Source: Micromonospora lutea (GTDB lineage: Bacteria > Actinomycetota > Actinomycetes > Mycobacteriales > Micromonosporaceae). From it: a stretch of DNA of 64,000 nucleotides. Below, one piece after another: positions 37,735 to 46,202 of this stretch; position 1 is the stretch's first letter; each line of letters begins with the position of its first letter. The notes beneath the pieces were generated by a model. That model saw only the letters and a program-made list of their open reading frames with translations, was not told the origin of the DNA and searched no databases. The stretch is taken from contig NZ_BOPB01000018.1 in NCBI RefSeq assembly GCF_016863535.1, positions 1 through 64,000 of the forward strand, given 5' to 3'. The position numbers and the translations under genes were made by a program.

Positions 37735-37839
37735 ATGTTCGACCGGTACGTCGCCGACCTGCCCAGAGAGATCGCGGCTGGCCGGAATCGCCTCGCCCGG
37801 GGCGGACACACCTTCACCGCCGAGGAGACAGTGGTTTGA
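37735..37839 (+). pseudogene. C-terminal remnant of an unknown gene, coupled to SDR fragment
   Basis: An open frame encodes MFDRYVADLPREIAAGRNRL and ends HTFTAEETVV, overlapping the TTG start of the SDR gene (TTGA). It begins exactly at the deletion junction shared with the PucR remnant and reads away from it, so it is probably the tail of a metabolic gene that lost its 5' end. I do not recognise the family. Confidence 0.45.
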
Positions 37840-38284
37840 GCGCCCGAGACCCCCGCGGATTGCGTGTCCTCGTCACCGGTGCCTCCGGCACGTTCGGCCG
37901 GGCCATCTGTGCCCGGCTGGACGAACTCGGGGCCCAGGTCGTCGGGTTGGACCTGGCCCCCCGTGCCGATGACCCGGTCCGGCTCCTGGCCTGCGACATC
38001 ACCGACGACGACGCGGTGCCGGCGGTGGTACGTGAAGCAATTGACCAGCTCGGTGGGCTCGACCTGCTGATCAACAACGCCGGGATCGGTGGGCCCGCCC
38101 CGGCCGAACTGGCGCCGGGCGCGGAAGTACGCCGCCAGCTCGACATCAACCTGCTGGGCACCTGGCGGGTCACCGCCGCATGTGTGGACGCGCTGGTCGC
38201 CTCTGGTGGCCGGATCGTCATGCTCAGCTCGCGGATGGCCGTCATGCAGTTGCCGCTGGCCGCTGCGTACGGTGCCTCCAAGCG
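37836..38284 (+). pseudogene. Truncated short-chain dehydrogenase/reductase
   Basis: From TTG 37836 the sequence follows the SDR family: VLVTGASGTFGRAICARLDE (NAD(P)-binding TGxxxGxG), CDITDDDAVPA, LLINNAGIGGP (NAG motif), IVMLSSRMAV and the catalytic YGASK. Similarity ends right after YGASKR at about 38284. The frame then runs antisense through a GNAT fragment to a stop at 38420. The C-terminal third, with the substrate-binding region, is missing, so the gene is presumably inactive. Confidence 0.78.
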
Positions 38285-38492
38285 TGACGTCGACGGTCCC
38301 GAACTCGACGGCGTGGTCGACCTCCATCGCCAGCAGCCGGTGGAAGATGTTCTGCCGTTGCCTCGGGTCCGGCACGAGCCATGCGGCGACCGGGTCGGAT
38401 ACGACGGCGTCGATGAGTAGCGCGGCGATGGTGGCCACGTCGCCGGGCTGCGCGGGTCGGATGGGTGGTGCGGTCGCTGCGGTGGTCTTCAC
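38284..38492 (-). pseudogene. Truncated GNAT acetyltransferase (N-terminal part)
   Basis: From GTG 38492, overlapping the stop of the preceding intact GNAT gene, it reads PIRPAQPGDVATIAALLIDA, then AAWLVPDPRQRQNIFHRLLA and ends at HAVEFGTVDVT. This closely parallels the N-terminus of its intact neighbour. Similarity stops at about 38284, where the SDR fragment also ends: two convergent genes lost their 3' ends to one deletion. Confidence 0.7.
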
Positions 38493-39145
38493 GACAGCCC
38501 TCGGCGTGGTTTGGTTGGTGGGAACGGGGACCGGCCGCCGCTGGTGGGTGCGCCGCGCCACATGCGCCAGATCGTCGGCCCCTGTGCGGGAAGCACCATG
38601 GTGGGGCCGGCGGTGTAGCCGAGTCGTAGGTAGAGCTGCCGGTTACGCATGGTGGTGGCTTCCAGGTACGCCGGCAGGCCAAGGTCGTCGAGGCGACGGT
38701 GGTAGTCGGTGAGCAGCGCGGTGCCGAGACCGCGGTTCTGTCGGGTGGGGTCGACGGCGAGGTAGGCGAGGTAGTGGTGTGGCTCGTCGGGGTGGAAGGC
38801 GTCGAACATCTCTTCCAGCAGCACGAACTTCGGTGCGTACGCCCCGGCGATGCGCTCCAGCGTCTCCAGCCGCTGATGGGCGTCAGCGGGGATGGGTGCG
38901 AGGCGGGGATACCAGATGGCGACGGCGCACTGGTCGCCGGTGGTGTACACCGCGCCGTGCTCCAGGCCGTGGTGGAACGCGTCCCGGAAGTACCGGTAGT
39001 AGACGGCACCCCGATCGTCGGGGTCGGGGATGAGCCAGTCGGCGACGGGTCCTTCCCGGAACGCTTCAGCCAGGACCGCGATCAACGGGCCGGCATCCGT
39101 CGTGGTGGCGGGGCGGACAGTCAGGTTTTCGTTGGTGATCGTCAC
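38489..39145 (-). CDS. GNAT family N-acetyltransferase
   Basis: A 218-residue protein from GTG 39145, preceded by GGGAG. The acetyl-CoA-binding signature is YLAYLAVDPTRQNRGLGTAL near residue 135, followed by LTDYHRRLDDLGLPAYLEAT. The N-terminus is TVRPATTTDAGPLIAVLAEA. It transfers an acetyl group from acetyl-CoA to an unknown amine. It is the fifth gene of a minus-strand operon, 13 bases after the permease. Confidence 0.85.
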   Translation of the reverse strand: MTITNENLTVRPATTTDAGPLIAVLAEAFREGPVADWLIPDPDDRGAVYYRYFRDAFHHGLEHGAVYTTGDQCAVAIWYPRLAPIPADAHQRLETLERIAGAYAPKFVLLEEMFDAFHPDEPHHYLAYLAVDPTRQNRGLGTALLTDYHRRLDDLGLPAYLEATTMRNRQLYLRLGYTAGPTMVLPAQGPTIWRMWRGAPTSGGRSPFPPTKPRRGLS

Positions 39146-39158
39146 GGCAGCTCCCTGG

Positions 39159-40652
39159 TCAGGCGGGTTGGCGGGCGAGGGCGGAGGCGCGTAGGGGTCC
39201 GGTGTCGCTGTCCGCGCCCAAGCCGATGGCCGCGTACACATCGGGGTTAGTGGTGCGCAGGATCAGCGCCCAGGCGATGCCAAGCACTGCTGCGGCGGCG
39301 TAGGCGGTGGGAAACGCCCAGCGCAGGGGCGAGTCTGGTGCTACGCCGAGGAGGGTGGCGAACTCGCGCAGGGTGACGGTGAGGATGCCGCCGAGGGCAA
39401 GCGTGGCGGCTGCGGGTGCGATCACCGACCGCCATGGTCCTTCGGTGTGGGTGGTGCGGGTGAAGAAGCCGATGACGGCGGCGGAGGTGAGGGTCATGAG
39501 GATGAGGACGCCGAGTCCGCCGGTGACGGTGATCCAGAAGAACAGGTGCACGATCGGGTCCGCCCCCGCGAGCGCGTAGCCGACCAGCACGGCGAAGGCG
39601 AGTCCGCTCTGGACGAGGGAGCCGACCTTGGGCGCGCCGGTACGCCGACTGGTGCGACCGAACACGGCGGGCAGCACCCGTTCGCGGCCGAGGGCGAACA
39701 GGTAGCGGGCGACGGTGTGGTGAAAGGACAGCAGGGCGGCGAACAGGCTGGTGATGAACAGAACCCGGGCGACGGTGATGACACTCTGGCTCAGGTGCGG
39801 CGACACCAGGTTGAAGATGAGGTCAGTGCCGTCGGTGCGGGCCGCCTCCACGATGCGGTCGGGGCCGGTGGCCACGGACATCGCCCACGCGGACAGCCCG
39901 TACAGCAGACCGGTCACGGCCACGGCGATGTAGGTGGCGCGTGCGATCGTGCGGTGCGGGTCCTTGGTCTCCTCGGAGAACACGACGGTGCCTTCGAAGC
40001 CGACGAACCCGGTGATGGCGGTGACCAGGGCGGCGCCGATGCCGGCGGCGACCAGGTGCGTCGGGGCGAGGGTGTCGAAGCTGACGGTCCCGTCGGCGGG
40101 GTGGGTGAGCATGATGGCGTCGAAGGTCAACGCGACAACGCATTCGGCGACCAAGACGACGGCGAGGACGCGGCCGTTGAGGTCGATCCGCGCGACCCCG
40201 AGCACCGTGACGATGGCCCAGACGGCGAGGGCGCAGGTCCACCAGGTGAGCTGCCAGCCGTACCGGTCGTTGAGGAATGCGGCGGTGACCGCGCCGGCCC
40301 CGCCGTACAACCCGATCTGCATCGCGTTGTACGCGAGCAGCGCGACCATGGCGGCGCCGACGCCGGCGGGGCGGCCGAGTCCTCGGGTGACGTAGGTGTA
40401 GAAGGCGCCCGCGTTGACGATGCGGCGGGACATGGCCACGTATCCGACCGCGAACATCGCCAACACGGCCGCCACTAGGAGGTAGGCGACGGGGATGCCG
40501 GTGACGCCGGTGACCGCGTACCCGGTGGTCGCGCCACCGGCGATGACGGTGAGGGGTGCGGCGGCGGCGATGACGAAGAACACCACCGACGGGATACCGA
40601 GCCGCCCCCTGGCGAGGACGGCGGACACGGTGTCGGGTTTCGAGTGCAACAT
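39159..40652 (-). CDS. APC-family amino acid permease
   Basis: A 497-residue integral membrane protein with about twelve transmembrane segments. The first (FFVIAAAAPLTVIAGGATTG) and the GFVGFEGTVVFSEETKDPHR loop are hallmarks of the amino acid/polyamine/organocation transporter superfamily. It likely imports an amino acid or amine; the substrate is unknown. The neighbouring GNAT could act on the same compound (inference). Confidence 0.88.
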   Translation of the reverse strand: MLHSKPDTVSAVLARGRLGIPSVVFFVIAAAAPLTVIAGGATTGYAVTGVTGIPVAYLLVAAVLAMFAVGYVAMSRRIVNAGAFYTYVTRGLGRPAGVGAAMVALLAYNAMQIGLYGGAGAVTAAFLNDRYGWQLTWWTCALAVWAIVTVLGVARIDLNGRVLAVVLVAECVVALTFDAIMLTHPADGTVSFDTLAPTHLVAAGIGAALVTAITGFVGFEGTVVFSEETKDPHRTIARATYIAVAVTGLLYGLSAWAMSVATGPDRIVEAARTDGTDLIFNLVSPHLSQSVITVARVLFITSLFAALLSFHHTVARYLFALGRERVLPAVFGRTSRRTGAPKVGSLVQSGLAFAVLVGYALAGADPIVHLFFWITVTGGLGVLILMTLTSAAVIGFFTRTTHTEGPWRSVIAPAAATLALGGILTVTLREFATLLGVAPDSPLRWAFPTAYAAAAVLGIAWALILRTTNPDVYAAIGLGADSDTGPLRASALARQPA

Positions 40653-40699
40653 CGGCTCTCTCTCAGGGAAGACGGGGATCGATAGGGACGTGGCCGCAG

Positions 40700-41449
40700 T
40701 CAGGAGGTGCGGTGGCTCAACACGGCACCGCCGACGACGGCACCGAGGTCAGCGAGAAGATCGCGCAACGGCGGGTGCACCTGGTCGACCTGGTGACGCA
40801 GGAACGCACGGACAGCAAGGGGTGTGCCGTCGAGCAGGATCGGATCAAGCTGCGTATGCAGCGCCAGGCCCGCAAGGGTTTGGTCGAAGGCGGTCAGCGG
40901 GTGGTAGTTGCGCAGTTGGAAGGACAGGCGAGCCCAGGACCAGGCGGCCGTGTTCACGTCGGTGGGGACGTAGACGGTGCGCTGGCGCCACAGCCGACCG
41001 ACCTGCTCCGGCCGCAGTAGCCCGAGCTGCCACATGCGGGTGATCACCTGCTCGCAGGCGGTGGTGGCGAGGAACGCCAACCACGTTCGGGTCGCGGTGT
41101 GACGTGGCTCGGCCACCAGCCGATCCAGGACGAGATGTTGCAGCCAGTCCTTCGGCGGGACCGTGTTGATCACCCGCACATGGCTGCCTTCGAAGGTGAC
41201 CCGACCCTCCCGGTACAGCTCCGCCAGCAGTGCGGCGGCCAGGCCGTGCGCCGTTGCCGACTCGAACAGACGCGGACGTCCGGTCTGGTCGTCGTGGGCC
41301 AGGTAGAAGAATTCGTCGGCAAGACGCGTGGTGGTGTGGGCGGCGGCGCTGCCAACGGCGCGCACCGGCCGGGCCGGTTCTATTGGTGCCGGGTGTTCGT
41401 ACAGGTGGGGTGCGTGGTCGTTGGATGCGCCGGAGGGTGGGGTGTTCAC
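40700..41449 (-). CDS. GPP34/GOLPH3-like (Vps74) family protein
   Basis: A 249-residue protein from GTG 41449. RLADEFFYLAHDDQTGRPRL and AAALLAELYREGRV are the opening of the GOLPH3/Vps74-like domain, and the rest is mainly helical. In eukaryotes GOLPH3 binds phosphatidylinositol-4-phosphate at the Golgi; the actinobacterial relatives are common but uncharacterised. It overlaps the upstream small Cys-rich gene and lies 47 bases before the permease. Confidence 0.82.
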   Translation of the reverse strand: MNTPPSGASNDHAPHLYEHPAPIEPARPVRAVGSAAAHTTTRLADEFFYLAHDDQTGRPRLFESATAHGLAAALLAELYREGRVTFEGSHVRVINTVPPKDWLQHLVLDRLVAEPRHTATRTWLAFLATTACEQVITRMWQLGLLRPEQVGRLWRQRTVYVPTDVNTAAWSWARLSFQLRNYHPLTAFDQTLAGLALHTQLDPILLDGTPLAVRAFLRHQVDQVHPPLRDLLADLGAVVGGAVLSHRTS

Positions 41450-41679
41450 CGCGGCTGACCTTCCTCGGTCGATTCGTCAGAGGGGATGGGAAGCCCGAGC
41501 TGCCGGAGGAGCTTTAGGCCGCCGGGGTGGTGGGCGAGTTCCTCGATGGCCCAGGCGTGTTGCCCGCATCCGCCGGTCTGGCAGTGGAAGCAGGTGCCGC
41601 CGTCGCGGTGCTGGAGCACCGTGTTGCGCGCCGATTCGAAGCGATCGACGGGGCGGTCGCCGTCGTCGGTGCTGGTCAT
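41446..41679 (-). CDS. Small Cys/His-containing hypothetical protein
   Basis: A 77-residue protein from ATG 41679. The central segment GGTCFHCQTGGCGQHAWAIE has three Cys and two His in a spacing that could bind zinc. It overlaps both neighbours (ATGA upstream, GTG downstream), so it is firmly part of the operon. Function unknown. Confidence 0.65.
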   Translation of the reverse strand: MTSTDDGDRPVDRFESARNTVLQHRDGGTCFHCQTGGCGQHAWAIEELAHHPGGLKLLRQLGLPIPSDESTEEGQPR

Positions 41680-41951
41680 GGCCCGGGGATCTGGCGGTGC
41701 AGCGCGGTGACGGTGACCCGCACCTCCATGCATGGCGGGTGCCGGTCGACGTGCGGGTAGTCGCACTCGGGACGGTGGCCGAGGATCCAGATCCACTCGT
41801 CGCTGCGGTTCGGCAGGTCCCGAACTCCGGTGACGACGACGGCCACGGGGGTACCGGGGGTGAGGTCACGGCCGTAGGACCAGTCGTTGGCTTCAAGTTG
41901 GAGCAAAGTGCCCGGGGCGACGTCGGGGAGTGGGGGAGGGACTCGGTTCAC
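41676..41951 (-). CDS. Hypothetical protein, first gene of the permease/GPP34 operon
   Basis: A 91-residue protein from GTG 41951, with GAGAGGAAG upstream. The body (LLQLEANDWSYGRDLTPGTP and VAVVVTGVRDLPNRSDEWIW) looks like a small beta-rich domain. The C-terminus has HRPECDYPHVDRHPPCMEV with two Cys and three His. Unknown function; the stop overlaps the next start. It heads a five-gene minus-strand transcription unit. Confidence 0.6.
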   Translation of the reverse strand: MNRVPPPLPDVAPGTLLQLEANDWSYGRDLTPGTPVAVVVTGVRDLPNRSDEWIWILGHRPECDYPHVDRHPPCMEVRVTVTALHRQIPGP

Positions 41952-42393
41952 GGCCGAGGTCTTCCTCTCTCCGAACGGTGGCGCAGGACGGTGCCTGGGG
42001 ACCCCCGATCGTGTCTCGCTCCCAACGTGTGGTCGTTCCTGGGGAGATCCGCGTGCGATGTGGTGTTGGCGTCGCTGCACCGGGTGGCCGCGGATCCGTC
42101 GCGGTGGGAGAAGCGCACTGCAGCCCCCTGGCAGTCGATGCCGAAGGGTGTGAACGGCCTCTCTTCATCGCCGGGGAGGAACCACTTGACGCGCACTACC
42201 GTCACCTTTCTCAGCAATTCGAGATACGCGCAGCTCGAGCGTCCCCCGGAGACCGGCCGCACATTGGAACGGTTGGGGGGCGCGGGCGCCGCGTCCCGCT
42301 TCTCGTGTTGACGGGACGGGCCCCATAGGAAGTAGAGGTTGTCGGTCCCGAGGTAATAGGTTGCTCGATTTGGACGACTCGGTCGATATGAGA

Positions 42394-42420
42394 GATGCGG
42401 ACACGTCTGTTGTCCGCATC
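42394..42420. promoter_or_regulatory. Inverted-repeat operator upstream of the S9 peptidase
   Basis: Perfect 10-bp arms gatgcggaca and tgtccgcatc are separated by seven bases. It is the clearest feature in the 680 bases without a supported gene between 41951 and 42635, about 215 bases before the peptidase start. A close copy with identical spacing lies at 45968-45994. The XRE regulator encoded between the two sites is the obvious candidate ligand. Confidence 0.72.
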
Positions 42421-42634
42421 GACGTGATCGCCACCAAGAGTGAATTCCACGACGGGGAGGGCCAACGCATCCAGCGCCAGCGACAGATCCGTAGGCGTAG
42501 AGTCGGCCGGGTCTGAGAGGACGTCGTGCCGGCAGAGTGGCATGGCAGCGTCCGCTGTGCCGGGGTGGTGTCGCGGAGACTGGTTGGCGAGCCGTAGTCA
42601 CCCTGTCACGCGCGGAAGTTGCTCAAGGAGAGTC

Positions 42635-44461
42635 GTGAAGCTGGCAGACAGAATCGCTGAGGTCTCGACGAAGGACGCGGTCAAGGCCTCGGTGAGCTAT
42701 GACCAGCTGCGTGCTGCGGATGGTGCGTTCTATTGGTTGGAGACTCGCCCCGACGCTGGCGGGGTTACGACGGTGACATGCTGGCGGCCCGCCGACGGCA
42801 GGCGTGACGTCAGCCCACAAGACTTCGACGTCTCCAGCGGCGTTCACGCGTACGGAGGCGGGTCGTTCGCTGTTGTCGACGGCATGTTGTGGTGTGTCGG
42901 CCGAGACGGGCTTTACCGGAGCCGCCGTAATGGTGGCGATCTCGAGTTGGTCAGTCGGGGAGCCTTCGGCGATCTGACGGTCGGCGACGGTGAGTTACTG
43001 GCGATGCGGGAATCGGAACATGGTGACGAGCTCATTGCGGTGTCGCTTACCGGTGCTCCGCAGATGCGGACTCTCGCCGAATCCCGCGGGTTTTTCGGCG
43101 CGCTGCGACCCGGTCAGGGTTTGTTGGCCTGGACCGCTTGGGGCGAGCAAAACATGCCCTGGGACGCATGTGAGGTGTGGCTCGCTTCCTACTCACCGCA
43201 CGGTAGGCCAGAGAACCCGGTACGGCTCGCCGGCGGTCCGGATGAGTCGGCGGTGGAGCCGAAGTGGGGACCCGACGGGGCCTTGTACTTCGTATCCGAC
43301 CGCAGTGGTTGGTGGAACTTATACCGGTGGAACGACAGCAAGGTCGAGGCGGTGGCACCGATCGCGGGCGAGTGCGCTGCCGAGCCGTGGGAGCTGGGCT
43401 ACGCGTCGTACGAGTTCCTTGCCGATGGTCGGATCGTCATGGTGGTGCAGGAAGGGCCGCGGCACCGCCTCGTCGTCATCGAACCTGACGGCTCCATTCA
43501 CCCGGTCGATCTTCCCTACACGTCGATCAAGCCCTACCTGGCGGCGCACGGTACGACAGCGGCGCTGATCGGATCAACACCGACCGCCGCTCCGCAGGTC
43601 GCGCTGGTGCACCTCGATGACGAGCCCCGGTTGGAAGTGCTCGCCAGGTCGGAGCACGCCGAACTGTCCACGGCGCGGGTGTCCGTACCGACGGAACTAC
43701 GGATCGGTGTCCACGGTGACCGTGAGGTCGTTGCCCTGGTTTATCCCCCGACGGGTTCGGCGGCGGACTGGCGTGCACCGCTGATCGTTCGGGCGCATCC
43801 TGGGCCCACCGCCTCCTGCCTCCTGCGTCTGGACTGGCAGGCGCAGTTCTTCACCAGCCGCGGCTTCGCCGTGGTCGATGTCGACTATCTGGGCAGCACG
43901 GGGTACGGCCGCAGCTTCCGGGAGTCGCTGTACGGCCGGTGGGGCTTCTACGACGTGGATGACTGCGCGGCTGTCGCGAACCATCTGCTCAAGATGGGGC
44001 GGGCGGTGCCCGGCCAGGTCTTCATCCGTGGTGCCAGCGCGGGGGGATACACGGCACTACACGCGGTGTCGAAGGACGGTCCGTTTGCGGCGGCCACCGC
44101 GGTGTCTGCGATCGTCGATCCAGATCGGTGGGCGCAGACCGTGCCTCGGTTCCAGCGGGCGCACGCTCTGCGGCTGCGCGGCGGCGCGGGCCGGGTCCGT
44201 GCCGCCACTGTTCAGCGTCCTGTTCTGATCATTCATGGCACGGCTGACGAGGTAGCCGTGGTCGAGGACGTGCGGAAGCTCGCTGACGAGTTGTTAGCTC
44301 TCGGTGTGGGGCATGAGTTGCTGCTGCTTCCCGATGTCGGCCATTACGTGGCGACGTCCAGCCAGGCGGGTACCGCGTTGGAGGCAGAGCTGGCGCACTA
44401 CCGATCGGTGATGGCGGCGGCAGCGTCTGTGCAGCCGGACTCACAGGACTGCCAGCGGTAG
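42635..44461 (+). CDS. S9-family (prolyl-oligopeptidase-like) serine peptidase
   Basis: A 608-residue protein from GTG 42635 (AAGGAG four bases upstream). A beta-propeller-like N-terminal half (WGPDGALYFVSDRSGWWNLY is one blade) is followed by an alpha/beta-hydrolase domain. The nucleophile is in FIRGASAGGYTALH, the acid in IIHGTADEVAVVEDV and the His in DVGHYVATSS. No signal peptide is seen, so it is cytoplasmic. The shared operator suggests it belongs to the lanthipeptide cluster, perhaps trimming the leader or degrading peptide (inference). The 3' end overlaps the convergent regulator by 21 bases. Confidence 0.88.
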   Translation: MKLADRIAEVSTKDAVKASVSYDQLRAADGAFYWLETRPDAGGVTTVTCWRPADGRRDVSPQDFDVSSGVHAYGGGSFAVVDGMLWCVGRDGLYRSRRNGGDLELVSRGAFGDLTVGDGELLAMRESEHGDELIAVSLTGAPQMRTLAESRGFFGALRPGQGLLAWTAWGEQNMPWDACEVWLASYSPHGRPENPVRLAGGPDESAVEPKWGPDGALYFVSDRSGWWNLYRWNDSKVEAVAPIAGECAAEPWELGYASYEFLADGRIVMVVQEGPRHRLVVIEPDGSIHPVDLPYTSIKPYLAAHGTTAALIGSTPTAAPQVALVHLDDEPRLEVLARSEHAELSTARVSVPTELRIGVHGDREVVALVYPPTGSAADWRAPLIVRAHPGPTASCLLRLDWQAQFFTSRGFAVVDVDYLGSTGYGRSFRESLYGRWGFYDVDDCAAVANHLLKMGRAVPGQVFIRGASAGGYTALHAVSKDGPFAAATAVSAIVDPDRWAQTVPRFQRAHALRLRGGAGRVRAATVQRPVLIIHGTADEVAVVEDVRKLADELLALGVGHELLLLPDVGHYVATSSQAGTALEAELAHYRSVMAAAASVQPDSQDCQR

Positions 44462-45826
44462 CTGCTGGCGGACGTAGTCGCCGAGTTCGCGAACCTCCGG
44501 TTCGCATCGGTAGGGCTCAAGGTCGGCTTGTACCTCAACAATGCGCTGCAAGCAGCGGTGCGAGGTGGTCCGCGCGGCGTGGTCCACCGCCGTTCGGGCG
44601 GCGGCGCACGCTTCGTCGATCTTGCCGGCGGCAGCCAGTGACGAGGCCAGGAGTGCGGTGTCGATGGCGAGTCGCCGGACGTGTGTGGGGCTCAACTCGG
44701 TGAGGGCTTCTTGTAGATGCCGCTGGGTCTGCTGCGGTCGGCCCAGGTCGTGGAAGCAGTGGGCGATCTCGTCGGCGAGATAAGCAGGGGTGAAGTACCG
44801 GATCCACGACGGCTCGTTCTCGGGTTTGCTGCGGGCGAGATGCCTGTCTGCGATGTCGAGGTGGGTCAGGCAGTCGCTCTCATGTCCGAGGCGGGCGTAG
44901 GCCCGCGCCACCACGGCGTGCAGGGCGGCGGTGACGCGTGGCGTCGCCTGCGGCTCACTTCCTCGCACTGCCGTGAGCGCCATCCGTAGCGCTGGCTCGG
45001 GGTGACCACAATGCAAGGCCAGGTGGCCGATGTTCACGGCGAGCAGGTAGCTGCCGAAGACACGGTCATCGCCGGCTTGTGTCAGCCGTAGTGCGCGTAG
45101 GTAGCGACGCTGCGCGAGACCGTGTGCGCCCGTGTCGACCGCCTGGTACCCGCACAGCTCGAAGAATCCCGCCGCCAGGGTGTAGAGGTGCCGACCGATC
45201 GCTTGCGAGGCGGGTGGGCTGGTCAGTAGCCGGTTCAGTTCGCGTTCGACGTACCGTTGCACCTGGGCGTGGAGTTGTCCGGCGCCGTGTGTGTGATCCA
45301 ACTGCCGGAACATTGCCAGGGCGGTCTCAGCGGCGTCGAGATCCTCTTCGTGTACCTGATCAGGCGAATCGGCTCGGCCGGCCACGGACAGACGGGGTCC
45401 CGCTGGGGCGTTCAGCCAGTCCAATGCGGCGCGGTCAAGAACGCCGGGCTGGAAGGGAACACGAACGACCATGTCCGCCACCCCGGGTACCTGTGCCGGT
45501 TGGGCGGGCAGCAGGGTGCCGGTGTTGGTAGGACCGTTCGGGGAATCTGTCCGTATACCCGCGCGGTCACGGCTGCCCTCGAGAAGCGGTAGCAGACGAG
45601 TCAAGGCCCCTTCGGCCGCCAACGTCCTGTCGCAGGCTTCCACGAATTCCCGGGACGGAAAGCGGTCCGCTGTCTCGACTCGGCGTACCAGATCAGCGCT
45701 GAACCGGATCATCGCGCCGAGTCGCGCTTGAGAGAGGTTGGCCCGCTCCCGCAGCCGACGCAGCTCGGCGCCGAAGAAGTGGCGCTCGGACAGGGACGGC
45801 TGCAGCATTCGCGGGGTTTGACCCAT
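44441..45826 (-). CDS. XRE-family regulator with TPR-like C-terminal domain
   Basis: A 461-residue protein from ATG 45826 (GAGGAGG upstream). The helix-turn-helix is GAELRRLRERANLSQARLGA with VRRVETADRFPSREFVEACD at about residues 18-75. The long helical C-terminus (AVVARAYARLGHESDCLTHL, LIDTALLASSLAAAGKIDEA-like) resembles tetratricopeptide sensor domains of actinobacterial regulators. It lies between the S9 peptidase and the FxLD genes and probably binds the gatgcgga-type palindromes at both (inference). Confidence 0.83.
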   Translation of the reverse strand: MGQTPRMLQPSLSERHFFGAELRRLRERANLSQARLGAMIRFSADLVRRVETADRFPSREFVEACDRTLAAEGALTRLLPLLEGSRDRAGIRTDSPNGPTNTGTLLPAQPAQVPGVADMVVRVPFQPGVLDRAALDWLNAPAGPRLSVAGRADSPDQVHEEDLDAAETALAMFRQLDHTHGAGQLHAQVQRYVERELNRLLTSPPASQAIGRHLYTLAAGFFELCGYQAVDTGAHGLAQRRYLRALRLTQAGDDRVFGSYLLAVNIGHLALHCGHPEPALRMALTAVRGSEPQATPRVTAALHAVVARAYARLGHESDCLTHLDIADRHLARSKPENEPSWIRYFTPAYLADEIAHCFHDLGRPQQTQRHLQEALTELSPTHVRRLAIDTALLASSLAAAGKIDEACAAARTAVDHAARTTSHRCLQRIVEVQADLEPYRCEPEVRELGDYVRQQLPLAVL

Positions 45827-45967
45827 GCACCGCCTCCTCAGGCTGCTCACGCCACCACGGTGATGAGCAGTGTGGATGTCGCGCACATAGGGTCACTCGT
45901 TGTTCAGCGCGGCGCAACCAAGAACACGCGAGATGCGTAGATGCGGCACAAGCTCATCCGCGTCGCC

Positions 45968-45994
45968 GATGCGGACAACCGCATCGTCCGCATG
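45968..45994. promoter_or_regulatory. Second copy of the cluster operator, upstream of the FxLD genes
   Basis: The arms gatgcggaca and cgtccgcatg match the 42394-42420 site at eight of ten positions on the right arm and all ten on the left, with the same seven-base spacer. It lies in the 376-base divergent region between the XRE regulator (45826) and the methyltransferase (46203). A weaker partial copy begins at 45940. Confidence 0.68.
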
Positions 45995-46202
45995 TTGTGC
46001 ATTCACCCCACCGCCTCAACGGGTCAGTGTGGAGGCAGGGCGCTGCCTACTCGTCAGATCCGCCCTGACTCTGACCGGCACCACATCGATTTCTGACCTC
46101 CATGGGACTGGCGAGTCCAGCGGCTTGACGTCGTGTTGAGCCGAGAAGAGTGCAACGGCGGACCTCCGATCGGGAGGCCCTCAAGGAAGGGAGAGCACCC
46201 GA

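Noticed and set aside
41952..42634. Several short open frames in the 680-base gap before the S9 peptidase
   Set aside because: No Shine-Dalgarno, no recognisable domains and inconsistent codon usage; only the inverted repeat at 42394-42420 is supported.
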